From Chelativorans salis (GTDB lineage: Bacteria; Pseudomonadota; Alphaproteobacteria; Rhizobiales; Rhizobiaceae): a DNA stretch of 64,000 nt. A program made the position numbers and the translations under genes. Positions 16,183-24,841 of the stretch are shown here, piece after piece (within the stretch, counting starts at the first letter, position 1; each line of letters begins with the position of its first letter). Location: contig NZ_JAOCZP010000002.1 of assembly GCF_025336525.1 (NCBI RefSeq), positions 372,001 through 436,000 on the forward strand, in the 5' to 3' direction. Below the pieces are notes generated by a model that saw only the letters and a list, made by a program, of their open reading frames with translations, made no database searches and was not told the origin of the DNA.

Positions 16183-18870
16183 ATGAACGAAGCCATCAGC
16201 ATCAACCGCACGCAGACGGCGGGCCAGCCGATCCTCGAGATCGAGAACCTCTCCATCTCCTTCTTCACCCGCGCCGGCGAGATTCCGGCGGTGATGGACT
16301 TTTCGTGCGAGGTGATGCCGGGGGAGGCGATGGGGATCGTGGGCGAGTCGGGCTGTGGCAAGTCCACCGTGGCGCTCGGCATCATGCGCGACCTTTCCAA
16401 TGTCGGCAAAATCGTCGGCGGCCGCATCAAGTTCAAGGGCCGGGACATGGCGGAGATGAGCGAGGAGGAACTGCGCCATATCCGCGGCAACGAGATCGCC
16501 ATGATCTACCAGGAGCCGATGGCGAGCCTGAACCCGGCCATGAAGATCGGCCGGCAGCTCATGGAGGTGCCGCTGATCCACGAAAAGGTGTCGAAGGAGG
16601 AGGCGTGGAACCGGGCGCTGGAGATGGTGCGTGCGGTGCGCCTGCCGGACCCCGAGCGCATCATGCGCGCCTACCCTCACCAGCTTTCCGGCGGCCAGCA
16701 GCAGCGCATCGTCATCGCCATGGCGCTTCTGTCGAAGCCCTCGCTGCTGCTCCTCGACGAGCCCACCACCGCGCTCGACGTGACGGTGGAGGCGGGCATC
16801 GTCGAACTGGTGAAGGGGCTCGGCAAGGAGTTCGGCACGTCGATGATCTTCGTGTCGCACAATCTGGGGCTGATCCTGGAGACCTGCGACCGCATCACGG
16901 TGATGTATTCAGGCGAGGCGGTGGAGACGGGCCGCGTCAGGGATGTCTTCGACCGGATGCGCCACCCTTATACGCAGGGGCTGTTCCGCTCGATCCCCTT
17001 GCCAGGCGCGGACAAGAACGCGCGGCCGCTGATCGCTATTCCAGGCCAGTTGCCGCTGCCCCATGAGCGGCCGAGGGGGTGCAATTTCGGGCCGCGCTGC
17101 CTGCACTTCGTGGAAGGCGTGTGCGACGCCGCGGAAATCCCCATGATTGCCGTCAAGGGGCATGAAAGCCACCATTCTCGCTGCGTGCGCTTCGACGAGA
17201 TCGACTGGACGAAGCTGCCGGAAGGGGCGAAGACGGAACGCGAGCCGGTGAAGCCCGGCGCGCCCATGCTGAAGATCGACGATCTGAAGAAATATTACCA
17301 CGTGGCCGCCAACGCCATCTTCGGCGGCTCGGAGACGCGCACGGTGAAGGCCAACGAGGCGATCAGCTTTGAGGCGCGCGAATCCGAGACGGTGGCGATC
17401 GTCGGTGAATCGGGCTGCGGAAAGTCGACGCTCGCCAAGGTGCTCCTCGGCCTGGAGACGGCGACGGAGGGGACCGTCACGCTTGGCAATACGGAAATCC
17501 AGGCAACGCCGGTGGAGGAGCGCAATACGGAGACCGTGGCCGGCATTCAGATGGTGTTCCAGAACCCCTTCGACACGCTGAACCCGAGCCACTCGGTGGG
17601 TGCGCAGATCATGCGCACGCTGGAAAAGTTCAAGGTGGGCAAGACGGTTGCGGAACGCAAGAACCGCATGCTCGAACTTCTGGATCTGGTAAAGCTTCCG
17701 CGCGCTTTCGCCAACCGCATGCCGCGCCAGCTCTCCGGCGGGCAGAAGCAGCGCATCGGCGTGGCGCGCGCCTTTGCCGGCAATGCCAAGGTGGTGGTGG
17801 CGGACGAGCCGGTCTCCGCACTCGACGTCTCGGTGCAGGCGGCCGTCACCGAGCTCTTGATGGACATCCAGCGCAAGAACAAGACGACGATGCTGTTCAT
17901 CAGCCACGACCTTTCGGTGGTGCGCTATCTCGCCGACAGGGTGGTGGTAATGTATCTCGGCCATATCGTCGAGCAGGGGACGACGGACCAGATCTTCGCG
18001 CCGCCTTATCACCCCTATACGGAGGCGCTGCTGTCTGCGATCCCCATTGCCGATACCTCGGTGGTGAAGAAGCACATCGTGCTCGAGGGCGACATCCCGT
18101 CGGCCATGAACCCGCCAACCGGCTGCCCCTTCCAGACGCGCTGCCGCTACAAGCACCTAGTGCCGGACAACAAGTGCGAGCGGGAACTGCCGCCGTTCGC
18201 CGATCTCGGTGACGGCCATCGCAGCCTGTGCTGGCTGGGTGACGAGGTGCTCAGGACGATGGAGCCGGTGATCCGCTTCGATGAGAAGCGCGGGGAGGGG
18301 GCGGCAAAGCCTGCAGGGCAGACGAAGGCCGGTGCGCGGTCCGCCCGCGCCAAGGGCGGGGCCAAGCGCACGGCGAAACCGGCCAAGGGCATCGAGAAGG
18401 CCTCCGCGGTTCCCGGAGAATCCTCTCCCAAGAAGGTGCAGACGGAGGTCGGCGGCGGACGCCAGGCGGCCTCAGCACGCGTGAAGCCCGGCACGAGTGG
18501 AGGCGACGTCAGGTCCGGCGGTAAGGGCGCCGCCGCACGTCGGCGTGCCGAGGAGCGCCCCGTAAAAGCTGCCTCCTCGCCGGCGGCGGCGCGCAAGGCG
18601 ATCGGTGCTGCGCCGGCGACAGCGGCGGACAAGAACCGCCCGCCGAAGATGCGCAAACCCCGTAAGCCGGACGATCTGAAGCTGATATCGGGCGTCGGGC
18701 CGAAGCTCGAAGCGCTGCTCAACGACCTCGGCATCTACACCTACGCGCAGATCGCTGCATGGAAGAAGGCGGAGCGTGATTGGGTGGACGAGCGGCTGAA
18801 GTTCAAGGGCCGCATCGAGCGTGAGGACTGGGTGAAGCAGGCGAAGGCGCTCATGAAGAAGAAGGGGTGA
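16183..18870 (+). CDS. fused DppD-DppF-type ABC ATPase with NuoE-like C-terminal module
   Basis: 895 aa. Two complete ATPase units are joined: Walker A GESGCGKST near residues 52 and 407, signatures LSGGQQQR (~169) and LSGGQKQR (~519), and Walker B LLLDEP and VVADEP. Each unit ends in an oligopeptide-transporter Cys motif (CNFGPRCLHF; CPFQTRCRY). After residue ~705 comes a disordered Ala/Lys/Arg-rich linker of about 115 residues and then a module of about 65 residues (DDLKLISGVGPKLEALLNDL, FKGRIEREDWVKQAK). This helix-hairpin-helix-like module is known to me from the C-terminal extensions of rhizobial NuoE. Its role on a transporter ATPase is unknown. The SD is weak and the start is chosen by family similarity. 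Confidence 0.88.
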   Translation: MNEAISINRTQTAGQPILEIENLSISFFTRAGEIPAVMDFSCEVMPGEAMGIVGESGCGKSTVALGIMRDLSNVGKIVGGRIKFKGRDMAEMSEEELRHIRGNEIAMIYQEPMASLNPAMKIGRQLMEVPLIHEKVSKEEAWNRALEMVRAVRLPDPERIMRAYPHQLSGGQQQRIVIAMALLSKPSLLLLDEPTTALDVTVEAGIVELVKGLGKEFGTSMIFVSHNLGLILETCDRITVMYSGEAVETGRVRDVFDRMRHPYTQGLFRSIPLPGADKNARPLIAIPGQLPLPHERPRGCNFGPRCLHFVEGVCDAAEIPMIAVKGHESHHSRCVRFDEIDWTKLPEGAKTEREPVKPGAPMLKIDDLKKYYHVAANAIFGGSETRTVKANEAISFEARESETVAIVGESGCGKSTLAKVLLGLETATEGTVTLGNTEIQATPVEERNTETVAGIQMVFQNPFDTLNPSHSVGAQIMRTLEKFKVGKTVAERKNRMLELLDLVKLPRAFANRMPRQLSGGQKQRIGVARAFAGNAKVVVADEPVSALDVSVQAAVTELLMDIQRKNKTTMLFISHDLSVVRYLADRVVVMYLGHIVEQGTTDQIFAPPYHPYTEALLSAIPIADTSVVKKHIVLEGDIPSAMNPPTGCPFQTRCRYKHLVPDNKCERELPPFADLGDGHRSLCWLGDEVLRTMEPVIRFDEKRGEGAAKPAGQTKAGARSARAKGGAKRTAKPAKGIEKASAVPGESSPKKVQTEVGGGRQAASARVKPGTSGGDVRSGGKGAAARRRAEERPVKAASSPAAARKAIGAAPATAADKNRPPKMRKPRKPDDLKLISGVGPKLEALLNDLGIYTYAQIAAWKKAERDWVDERLKFKGRIEREDWVKQAKALMKKKG

Positions 18871-18883
18871 AGGCGGCTGCGTT

Positions 18884-18910
18884 CTATCTCTTCCCTTGCG
18901 GGAGAGATAG
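18884..18910. repeat. intergenic hairpin resembling the 28.8-kb element arms
   Basis: CTATCTCT...AGAGATAG with an inner CCC/GGG pair forms a hairpin just after the ATPase gene. Its CCCTTGCGGGAGAGATA core matches the style of the arms of the element at 28794-28978, so it may be a fragment of the same repeat class. Confidence 0.4.
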
Positions 18911-18968
18911 GCGCTCGCGATATCCTCCTCGGCAAATCCCCAGCGTTGGCGATTGATAGCAACGCTCA

Positions 18969-18997
18969 GCCAGCGGTCAAGAATCAAGACCGCTGGC
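18969..18997. terminator. terminator-like hairpin between convergent genes
   Basis: A perfect 10-bp stem GCCAGCGGTC/GACCGCTGGC with a nine-base loop lies between the converging importer operon and the VOC gene. T runs are poor on both sides, so termination here is only plausible. Confidence 0.4.
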
Positions 18998-19045
18998 ATC
19001 GGTTCTTCCTGAACTGATTCTGATCCTTCGCCTAACTTATTGATG

Positions 19046-19840
19046 TCATACCATTTTCGACCCGGATGCGTCGCCCGGCGCGACCAGGGCGAAGGCGGCG
19101 CCTTGCGGGTCGAGGCACTGCACGATCCAGCTTCCGCCCGGCACCTGCATCGGCCCCATGAGCACTTGGCCGCCGTTCTCCTTCACACGCTCGGTGGCGG
19201 CGTCGATCGCGGGAACGTTGAAATAGAACTGCCAGAAGGGGACGGGGATCTGCTCCGGCTTGTCCATCATGCCGCCGATCGGCTCGTCGCCGGCCGCGAA
19301 GAGCTGGTAGATGCCCATCTCACCCATGTCCATTGCGTCGGCCTTGGTCCAGCCGAACTGGCTCGAATAGAAGTCGAAAGCCTTTTGCCAGCCCGTGGTG
19401 TAGAGTTCGTGCCAGCCGACATGGCCGGGTGTGCCGGCGGGCACGGGCGGCTGGTCCGGTCCATCCGGTTGCAGCAACATGAAGGTCACTCCCTGCGGAT
19501 CGGCTACCACGGAGAAGCGGCCGACGCCTGGGATGTCGGTCGGTGGTCGATGGATGGCGCCGCCGGCCTTCTCCACGCCGGCGGTCGCCGCATCGGCATC
19601 GCTGGCGTAGATGTAACCGAGCCACGCTGGCTGGCCGCCCGATTGGCGCACTTCATCGGGGATGTCCATGATGCCGCCGACCCCGCGCTCGCCGGCGTTC
19701 ATGACTGTGTAGGACGGCGTGCCCGACCCGCCCCAGGTTTCGGGGCGCCAGCCGACGACGGCGGTGTAGAATGCCTCGGCCGCTTTCATGTCAGTGGTCA
19801 TCAACTCGTACCAGAAGAAGGATGTCGGGGAGGCGGACAT
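19046..19840 (-). CDS. two-domain VOC (glyoxalase/bleomycin-resistance) family protein
   Basis: 264 aa made of two similar vicinal-oxygen-chelate modules of about 125 residues (TSFFWYELMTTDMKAAEAFY at the start, HVGWHELYTTGWQKAFDFY at about 140). Each ends in a PxGxxFALV-type strand (DPQGVTFMLLQP; DPQGAAFALVAP). Such proteins resemble CFP30B-like enzymes and antibiotic-binding proteins; the reaction cannot be read from sequence. Likely cytosolic and monocistronic. Confidence 0.85.
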   Translation of the reverse strand: MSASPTSFFWYELMTTDMKAAEAFYTAVVGWRPETWGGSGTPSYTVMNAGERGVGGIMDIPDEVRQSGGQPAWLGYIYASDADAATAGVEKAGGAIHRPPTDIPGVGRFSVVADPQGVTFMLLQPDGPDQPPVPAGTPGHVGWHELYTTGWQKAFDFYSSQFGWTKADAMDMGEMGIYQLFAAGDEPIGGMMDKPEQIPVPFWQFYFNVPAIDAATERVKENGGQVLMGPMQVPGGSWIVQCLDPQGAAFALVAPGDASGSKMV

Positions 19841-20064
19841 GGCTTTATCTCCTTGTGCTCCGTCGTCTGTCGCGTGAAGTCCGATGACCTCCGGAGCCGA
19901 AGAAAGGGCCGGATCGGCTGGCGGTACAGCCGTGCGCAGACTGCAGGGTCAACAATGCCACCATAGGACGATTGGGCAGAGCAAAACCAGACACGCAATC
20001 TAACGCAATAAAACATGAGATTTTTGTTCATCTTTTATATGGAAACGGCCATTCGATGCGAAAT

Positions 20065-20080
20065 TTGACCGATTGATAAA
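20065..20080. promoter_or_regulatory. candidate RutR-like operator upstream of preT
   Basis: TTGACCGATTGATAAA matches the E. coli RutR consensus TTGACCAnnTGGTCAA at 11 of 14 defined bases; the left half is perfect. It ends 52 bases before the preT start. A separate inverted pair, CTAACGCA at 20000-20007 and TGCGTTAG at 20091-20098, brackets the same region. The right half of the RutR match is weak, so the site needs the stronger copy at 42439 for support. Confidence 0.45.
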
Positions 20081-20132
20081 AAAACGAAACTGCGTTAGCC
20101 TTTCCCCAATAAGAAGACCAAGGGGAACGGTA

Positions 20133-21485
20133 ATGGCTGATCGCCAGCATGAGGACGGAATTATTGCCGGCCGCCTCTCGCCGGATGCATATGCGCAGAA
20201 CTTCGCAGACCTGCATCCGCCGCTCGACGAGCACGAGGCGCGGGTGGAGGCGGACCGGTGCTATTTCTGCTACGACGCGCCGTGCATGCACGCCTGCCCG
20301 ACCTCCATCGACATCCCGCTGTTCATCCGCCAGATCGCCACGGGCAATCCGCTCGGCTCGGCAAAAACCATCTTCGATCAGAACATCCTCGGCGGCATGT
20401 GCGCACGCGTGTGCCCAACGGAGACGCTCTGCGAGGAGGCATGCGTGCGCGAGCATGCGGAGGGCAAGCCGGTGCAGATCGGCAGGCTGCAGCGCTATGC
20501 CACCGACGCGGCGATGGGCGAGGGGAAACAGTTTTACTCGCGGGCGGCGCCCACCGGCAGACGGATCGCCGTCGTTGGCGCCGGGCCGGCGGGGCTCGCC
20601 TGCGCGCATCGGCTCGCCATGCATGGGCACGACGTGACGGTCTACGAGGCGCGGCCGAAGGCGGGCGGGCTCAACGAGTACGGGATCGCCGCCTACAAGA
20701 CGCCGGAGAATTTCGCGCAAGCCGAGGTTGATTACGTGACGGCCATCGGCGGCATTGCCGTCGAACACGATAAGGCGCTCGGTCGCGACCTCTCACTTTC
20801 CGGTCTTGCGGCGGAGTTCGATGCCGTTTTCCTGGCCATGGGCCTTGGCGGCGTCAACGCACTTCAAGCCGAGGGCGAGGAGGCCGAGGGCGTGGAGAAC
20901 GCCGTCGACTATATCGCCACCCTTCGCCAGGCGCAGGACATGGCGCAACTTTCGATCGGCCGGCGCGTCGTCGTCATCGGCGGCGGCATGACGGCCATCG
21001 ACGCGGCCGTGCAGGCGCGGCTCTTGGGGGCGGAGGAGGTGACGATCTGCTACCGCCGCGGGCGCGAGCACATGAACGCCTCCGAATGGGAGCAGGATCT
21101 TGCAGCCTCCAAGGGGGTGATCATCCGCCACTGGCTGCAGCCGAAGCGGGTGATCGCCGAGGGCGGCAAAGTGAGAGCGATCGAAGTGGAATATACCGCG
21201 CTTTCCGACGGCCGCCTGACCGGCACCGGCGAGACGCTGACGCTCAAGGCGGATCAGGTCTTCAAGGCGATTGGCCAGACCTTCGAGCCGGCAGCGCTGA
21301 ACGGCAGCGGCGAGGGGCTGGCGCTCGATCGCGGGCGCATCAAGGTGGATGCCGAGGGCCGCACCTCCCTGCCCAAGGTGTGGGCGGGCGGCGACTGCAT
21401 TGCCGGCGGCGACGATCTTACAGTCTCGGCGGTGGCGCAGGGGCGCGACGCGGCGGAGAGCATTCACCGGGCGCTGGAGGAGTGA
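20133..21485 (+). CDS. preT: NAD-dependent dihydropyrimidine dehydrogenase, FAD/NAD subunit
   Basis: 450 aa. N-terminal Cys clusters (CYFCYDAPCMHACP, CARVCPTETLCEEAC; about residues 45-110) are of the glutamate-synthase small-subunit type that hold 4Fe-4S centres. An FAD site follows (GAGPAGLACA, ~148) and an NAD site (VIGGGMTAID, ~280). With PreA it reduces uracil and thymine to the dihydro forms using NADH, the first step of the reductive pyrimidine pathway. I start at 20133, where AAGGGGA precedes the ATG. A VOC gene lies six bases downstream, before preA. Confidence 0.9.
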   Translation: MADRQHEDGIIAGRLSPDAYAQNFADLHPPLDEHEARVEADRCYFCYDAPCMHACPTSIDIPLFIRQIATGNPLGSAKTIFDQNILGGMCARVCPTETLCEEACVREHAEGKPVQIGRLQRYATDAAMGEGKQFYSRAAPTGRRIAVVGAGPAGLACAHRLAMHGHDVTVYEARPKAGGLNEYGIAAYKTPENFAQAEVDYVTAIGGIAVEHDKALGRDLSLSGLAAEFDAVFLAMGLGGVNALQAEGEEAEGVENAVDYIATLRQAQDMAQLSIGRRVVVIGGGMTAIDAAVQARLLGAEEVTICYRRGREHMNASEWEQDLAASKGVIIRHWLQPKRVIAEGGKVRAIEVEYTALSDGRLTGTGETLTLKADQVFKAIGQTFEPAALNGSGEGLALDRGRIKVDAEGRTSLPKVWAGGDCIAGGDDLTVSAVAQGRDAAESIHRALEE

Positions 21486-21491
21486 ACGGCC

Positions 21492-21857
21492 ATGTTCGTC
21501 AAATTCGCCGAACTGCCCGTCTTCGACCAGGATCGCGCCATCGCCTTCTACACCGGGAACCTGGGCTGGACGGTCGCGCGCGATGCGCCCTACGGGGACA
21601 ACGGGTGGCGCTGGGTGGAGCTTGAACTCCCTGAGCAGAGTACACGCCTCCTGCTTACCCGGCGCAAGGACGACGCACCCTCGAACAAGCCGGCCCTGGT
21701 GCTCGTCGAAGAGGACGTGCGCGCTCTGATCGGGCGGCTTCAAGAGGCGCAAGTGGAGATCATTTCCGAGCCGCAGGAAGCGCCCTGGGAGCCGGGCAAC
21801 GTCTTCGCGGAGTTTCGCGACAGCGAGGGCAACCGCATCGTTGTCAGTTCGTCTTGA
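21492..21857 (+). CDS. single-domain VOC family protein between preT and preA
   Basis: 121 aa, one VOC module (AIAFYTGNLGWTVARDAP, VNELEL-like strand, FAEFRDSEGNRIVV at the end). It is six bases after preT and 17 before preA, so it is co-transcribed with the dehydrogenase. The reaction is unknown; by position it may act on a pyrimidine, a dihydropyrimidine or a reactive by-product, but this is inference. Confidence 0.82.
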   Translation: MFVKFAELPVFDQDRAIAFYTGNLGWTVARDAPYGDNGWRWVELELPEQSTRLLLTRRKDDAPSNKPALVLVEEDVRALIGRLQEAQVEIISEPQEAPWEPGNVFAEFRDSEGNRIVVSSS

Positions 21858-21874
21858 GCGCTGAGGGAGAACCC

Positions 21875-23185
21875 ATGGCTGACATCCGCTCGAATTTCGT
21901 CGGCATCAAATCGCCGAACCCGTTCTGGCTGGCCTCCGCGCCGCCCACCGACAAAGCCTACAATGTCGAGCGCGCCTTCAAAGAGGGCTGGGGTGGTGTG
22001 GTGTGGAAGACGCTGGGCGAGGAGGGACCGCCGATCGTCAACGTCAACGGGCCGCGCTACGGTGCCATCTGGGGTGCCGACCGCAGGCTGCTCGGGCTCA
22101 ACAATATCGAGCTTATCACCGACCGGGATCTCTATCTGAACCTCAGAGAAATCAAGCAGGTGAAGAAGAACTGGCCGGACCGGGCGCTGGTGGTCTCTCT
22201 GATGGTGCCGTGCGAGGAGGACGCCTGGAAGGCTATCCTGCCGCTGGTCGAGGAGACGGAGGCTGACGGCATCGAACTGAATTTCGGCTGCCCGCACGGC
22301 ATGAGCGAGCGTGGCATGGGTTCGGCGGTGGGCCAGGTGCCCGAATATGTCGAGATGGTGGTGCGCTGGTGCAAGCAGTATACGCGCATGCCGGTCATCA
22401 CCAAGCTGACGCCGAACATCACCGACGTGCGCAAGCCCGCGCGGGCGGCGCACGCCGGTGGAACCGATGCGGTGTCACTGATCAATACGATCAATTCCAT
22501 CACCGCAGTCGACCTGGACAATTTCGCGCCGGAGCCGACCATCGACGGCAAGGGCTCGCACGGCGGCTATTGCGGGCCGGCGGTCAAGCCCATCGCGCTC
22601 AACATGGTGGCCGAGATCGCCCGCGATCCGGAGACGCGGGGCCTGCCGATCTCCGGCATCGGCGGCGTGACGACATGGCGCGACGCGGCGGAATTCCTGG
22701 CACTGGGGGCGGGCAACGTGCAGGTGTGTACGGCGGCCATGACCTATGGCTTCAAGATCGTTCAGGAGATGATCGAGGGCTTGAAGAACTGGATGGACGC
22801 CAAGGGGCACGCCTCGCTCGACGACATCATCGGGCGGGCGACGCCGAATGTGACGGACTGGCAGTACCTCAACCTCAACTACGTCACCAAGGCGAAGATC
22901 GACCAGGATCTGTGCATCAAATGCGGGCGCTGCCATATTGCCTGCGAGGATACTTCGCACCAGGCGATCACGGCAGTGGTGGACGGCGCGCGGCGCTTCG
23001 AGGTGATCGAAGAAGAGTGCGTGGGCTGCAATCTGTGCGTCAATGTCTGCCCGGTGGAAGGCTGCATCGACATGGTGCCGCTTTCGGCGGGAGCGGTGGA
23101 CCGGCGCACGGGCAAGGTGGTGGAGGCCGAATACGCCAACTGGACCATGCACCCGAACAACCCGATGAAGGTGGCGGCCGAGTAG
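21875..23185 (+). CDS. preA: NAD-dependent dihydropyrimidine dehydrogenase, catalytic subunit
   Basis: 436 aa. Residues 1-320 form a dihydroorotate-dehydrogenase-like FMN barrel (NPFWLASAPPTDKAYNVERA, NFGCPHGMSERGMGSAVGQ, AKLTPNITD-like TKLTPNITDV, PISGIGGVTTWRDAAEF). Two 4Fe-4S clusters follow (CIKCGRCHIAC ~347, CVGCNLCVNVCP ~382). It carries the pyrimidine-binding site and receives electrons from PreT. Start at the ATG with GAGGGAGA upstream; an in-frame TTG 21 bases earlier is not favoured. Expected to feed dihydropyrimidinase, encoded at 37901-39352. Confidence 0.93.
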   Translation: MADIRSNFVGIKSPNPFWLASAPPTDKAYNVERAFKEGWGGVVWKTLGEEGPPIVNVNGPRYGAIWGADRRLLGLNNIELITDRDLYLNLREIKQVKKNWPDRALVVSLMVPCEEDAWKAILPLVEETEADGIELNFGCPHGMSERGMGSAVGQVPEYVEMVVRWCKQYTRMPVITKLTPNITDVRKPARAAHAGGTDAVSLINTINSITAVDLDNFAPEPTIDGKGSHGGYCGPAVKPIALNMVAEIARDPETRGLPISGIGGVTTWRDAAEFLALGAGNVQVCTAAMTYGFKIVQEMIEGLKNWMDAKGHASLDDIIGRATPNVTDWQYLNLNYVTKAKIDQDLCIKCGRCHIACEDTSHQAITAVVDGARRFEVIEEECVGCNLCVNVCPVEGCIDMVPLSAGAVDRRTGKVVEAEYANWTMHPNNPMKVAAE

Positions 23186-23199
23186 GTAGGGCTGACTGC

Positions 23200-23832
23200 C
23201 TACTGCCCCGCACCATAGGCGGCAAGAAAGATACGCACGCTTTCTTCGGCATGGCGGCGCAGCGCCGCTGCCGGGGGAATTGCTTCGTCGCCTAGAAACA
23301 TGGCCCTGTTGACGGGTTCGCCCATCACCAGCCAATTGAAGAAGGACGCGGCGGCCTGCGGGTCGTCCGCCTTGATCCAGCCGTTCCTGTTGTAATGTGC
23401 AAAAGCCTCGGCAAGCCGGTCGATCGAGCGTTGCGGCCCGCGCGCATAGAGTGCCTTGCCAAGCTCGGGGAAACGCTCCGCTTCCGCGATCACCAGACGG
23501 CGCAACTGTAGGAGGCGCGGCGTCATGACGATGGCCAGTTGCTGCTCGGCGAAATCCATAAGGAATGCCTCGATGGGCCGGTCGTCCACGGGGTCGGAAA
23601 CGCGTTGCCGCAGTGCATCTGCGGCGCTTCCGGTCATGCCTTCGATGATTTCGAGAAACAGGGTCTCCTTGGTGCCGAAATGCGCGTAAACGGTCTGCTT
23701 TGAAACATTGGCGCGCTTTGCGATCTCGTCCATGTTCGTGCCGAGGAAGCCGTGCTTGAGAAAGAGCTCGGTTGCCGCGCTCAATATCGTGTTGCGCGTC
23801 TTCCTTAGGCGTTTTTCTGCGCCCTCTGCCAT
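23200..23832 (-). CDS. TetR-family transcriptional regulator
   Basis: 210 aa. The N-terminal HTH is standard (RNTILSAATELFLKHGFLGT, IAKRANVSKQTVYAHFGTKE); the C-terminal ligand domain resembles AefR-type regulators. I start at the ATG at 23832 (AAAGG upstream); the frame is open to a GTG at 23871. The gene is divergent from the GFA-like gene, and a perfect palindrome lies between them, so it probably represses that promoter and its own. It converges on preA with a 14-base gap. Confidence 0.85.
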   Translation of the reverse strand: MAEGAEKRLRKTRNTILSAATELFLKHGFLGTNMDEIAKRANVSKQTVYAHFGTKETLFLEIIEGMTGSAADALRQRVSDPVDDRPIEAFLMDFAEQQLAIVMTPRLLQLRRLVIAEAERFPELGKALYARGPQRSIDRLAEAFAHYNRNGWIKADDPQAAASFFNWLVMGEPVNRAMFLGDEAIPPAAALRRHAEESVRIFLAAYGAGQ

Positions 23833-23893
23833 CTCCGGTCCGGACCTTTCGTCATCGTGAGCCGTATTCACCCTGCAAGCTAACCTGATTGCC

Positions 23894-23927
23894 TTGACGT
23901 ATCAAACTGGACGGTCCAGTCTAGTAA
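23894..23927. promoter_or_regulatory. divergent promoter with TetR-type palindrome
   Basis: A TTGACG (-35-like) at 23894-23899 is followed by ACTGGACGGTCCAGT (23906-23920), a perfect 7+1+7 palindrome, and then CTAGTAA. An operator in the promoter spacer is the usual arrangement for TetR repressors; the TetR gene starts 74 bases to the left. Confidence 0.6.
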
Positions 23928-23944
23928 CGTGAAGGAGGTAAGCC

Positions 23945-24484
23945 ATGGCTGGTGAGCAGGTTCAGGGGCTTGTTGCCCGGTGCAGGTGCGGGCAGGTGGC
24001 GATCGAGACGGTGGGTAAGCCTATTGTCACCGCAGCCTGCTACTGCGCGAGCTGCCAAGAGGCAGGCCGGCAATTCGCTGATCTGCCGGGTGCTTCACCT
24101 GTCCTGAACGACGATGGCGGAACGGGCTATGTTCTGTTCCGCAAGGATAGGGTTCATCCCTTGAAGGGGGCGGGGCTTCTTCGGGAATATCGGCTGAACC
24201 CCCGAACGAAGACGCGCCGGTTTGGAGCGACATGCTGCAGCACGCCGATGTTCGTCGAATTTACGGCCGGTCATTGGCTGACCTTCTATAAGGCGCGCTT
24301 CCCGCCGGAGAGCCGGCCGCCCCTGGAAATGCGCGTTATGACCAAGGACCGCAGCGCGGGTGTTGAACTCGATGATAGCGTGCCGAACTACGCTAAGCAT
24401 TCCGGCAGGTTCATGCTGAAGTTGCTGGGCGCTTGGGTGGCGATGGGGTTTCGAACGCCGAAAATCGACTTCGCGGGAAAGTGA
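23945..24484 (+). CDS. GFA/DUF6151-like zinc-binding protein
   Basis: 179 aa. Cysteine motifs CRCGQV, CYCASC and CCSTPMF follow the plan of the GFA (glutathione-dependent formaldehyde-activating-like) superfamily, which binds zinc. The second half (FPPESRPPLEMRVMTKDRS) is typical of the longer DUF6151 branch. Activity unknown. It has a strong GGAGGTAAG-type SD and lies directly behind a promoter with a TetR palindrome. The next gene follows within 11 bases. Confidence 0.72.
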   Translation: MAGEQVQGLVARCRCGQVAIETVGKPIVTAACYCASCQEAGRQFADLPGASPVLNDDGGTGYVLFRKDRVHPLKGAGLLREYRLNPRTKTRRFGATCCSTPMFVEFTAGHWLTFYKARFPPESRPPLEMRVMTKDRSAGVELDDSVPNYAKHSGRFMLKLLGAWVAMGFRTPKIDFAGK

Positions 24485-24495
24485 TGGAGAGAACC

Positions 24496-24789
24496 ATGAA
24501 GGCGGAGAAAATCGAGGTCGAGAATTTCACCTCGCCCGGCAGAGTGACGCGCGTCGACAAGGCCAAATACGAGGCCATGAAGAAGGCGTTGCTCAAGGTC
24601 TTGCCTAAAGCGGCCCCTGGGCTGACGGTGGCCGAGGCAAAGGAAAAGCTTCTGCAGTTCCTGGATCAGGAGCTGTTCCCCGGCGGTGAGAAGGCCGGTT
24701 GGTGGCTGAAGGCCGTTCAGCTCGACCTCGAGGCGAAGGGCATCGTGAAGCGGGGAAATTCCAAGCCGCTGCGCCTGCATCAAAGCTGA
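24496..24789 (+). CDS. DUF6958-like small protein
   Basis: 97 aa, cytosolic, with the pattern TSPGRVTRVDKAKYEAMKKA, then LFPGGEKAGWWLKAVQLDLE, which I associate with the DUF6958 family found next to DUF6151 genes. Function unknown. Two starts are possible: the ATG at 24484 overlapping the previous stop, or the ATG at 24496 with GGAGAGAA upstream; I prefer the latter. Co-transcribed with the zinc-binding protein and therefore probably under the same TetR regulator. Confidence 0.7.
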   Translation: MKAEKIEVENFTSPGRVTRVDKAKYEAMKKALLKVLPKAAPGLTVAEAKEKLLQFLDQELFPGGEKAGWWLKAVQLDLEAKGIVKRGNSKPLRLHQS

Positions 24790-24841
24790 GGGGCCGGCGG
24801 GCGGCCTCAGGGTTAAGGCCGCCCTGTATGCTTGCCCGTTG

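Noticed and set aside
12072-18156. Other long minus-strand frames across the peptide-importer operon
   Set aside because: Shadows of the GC-rich third codon positions of confirmed importer genes.
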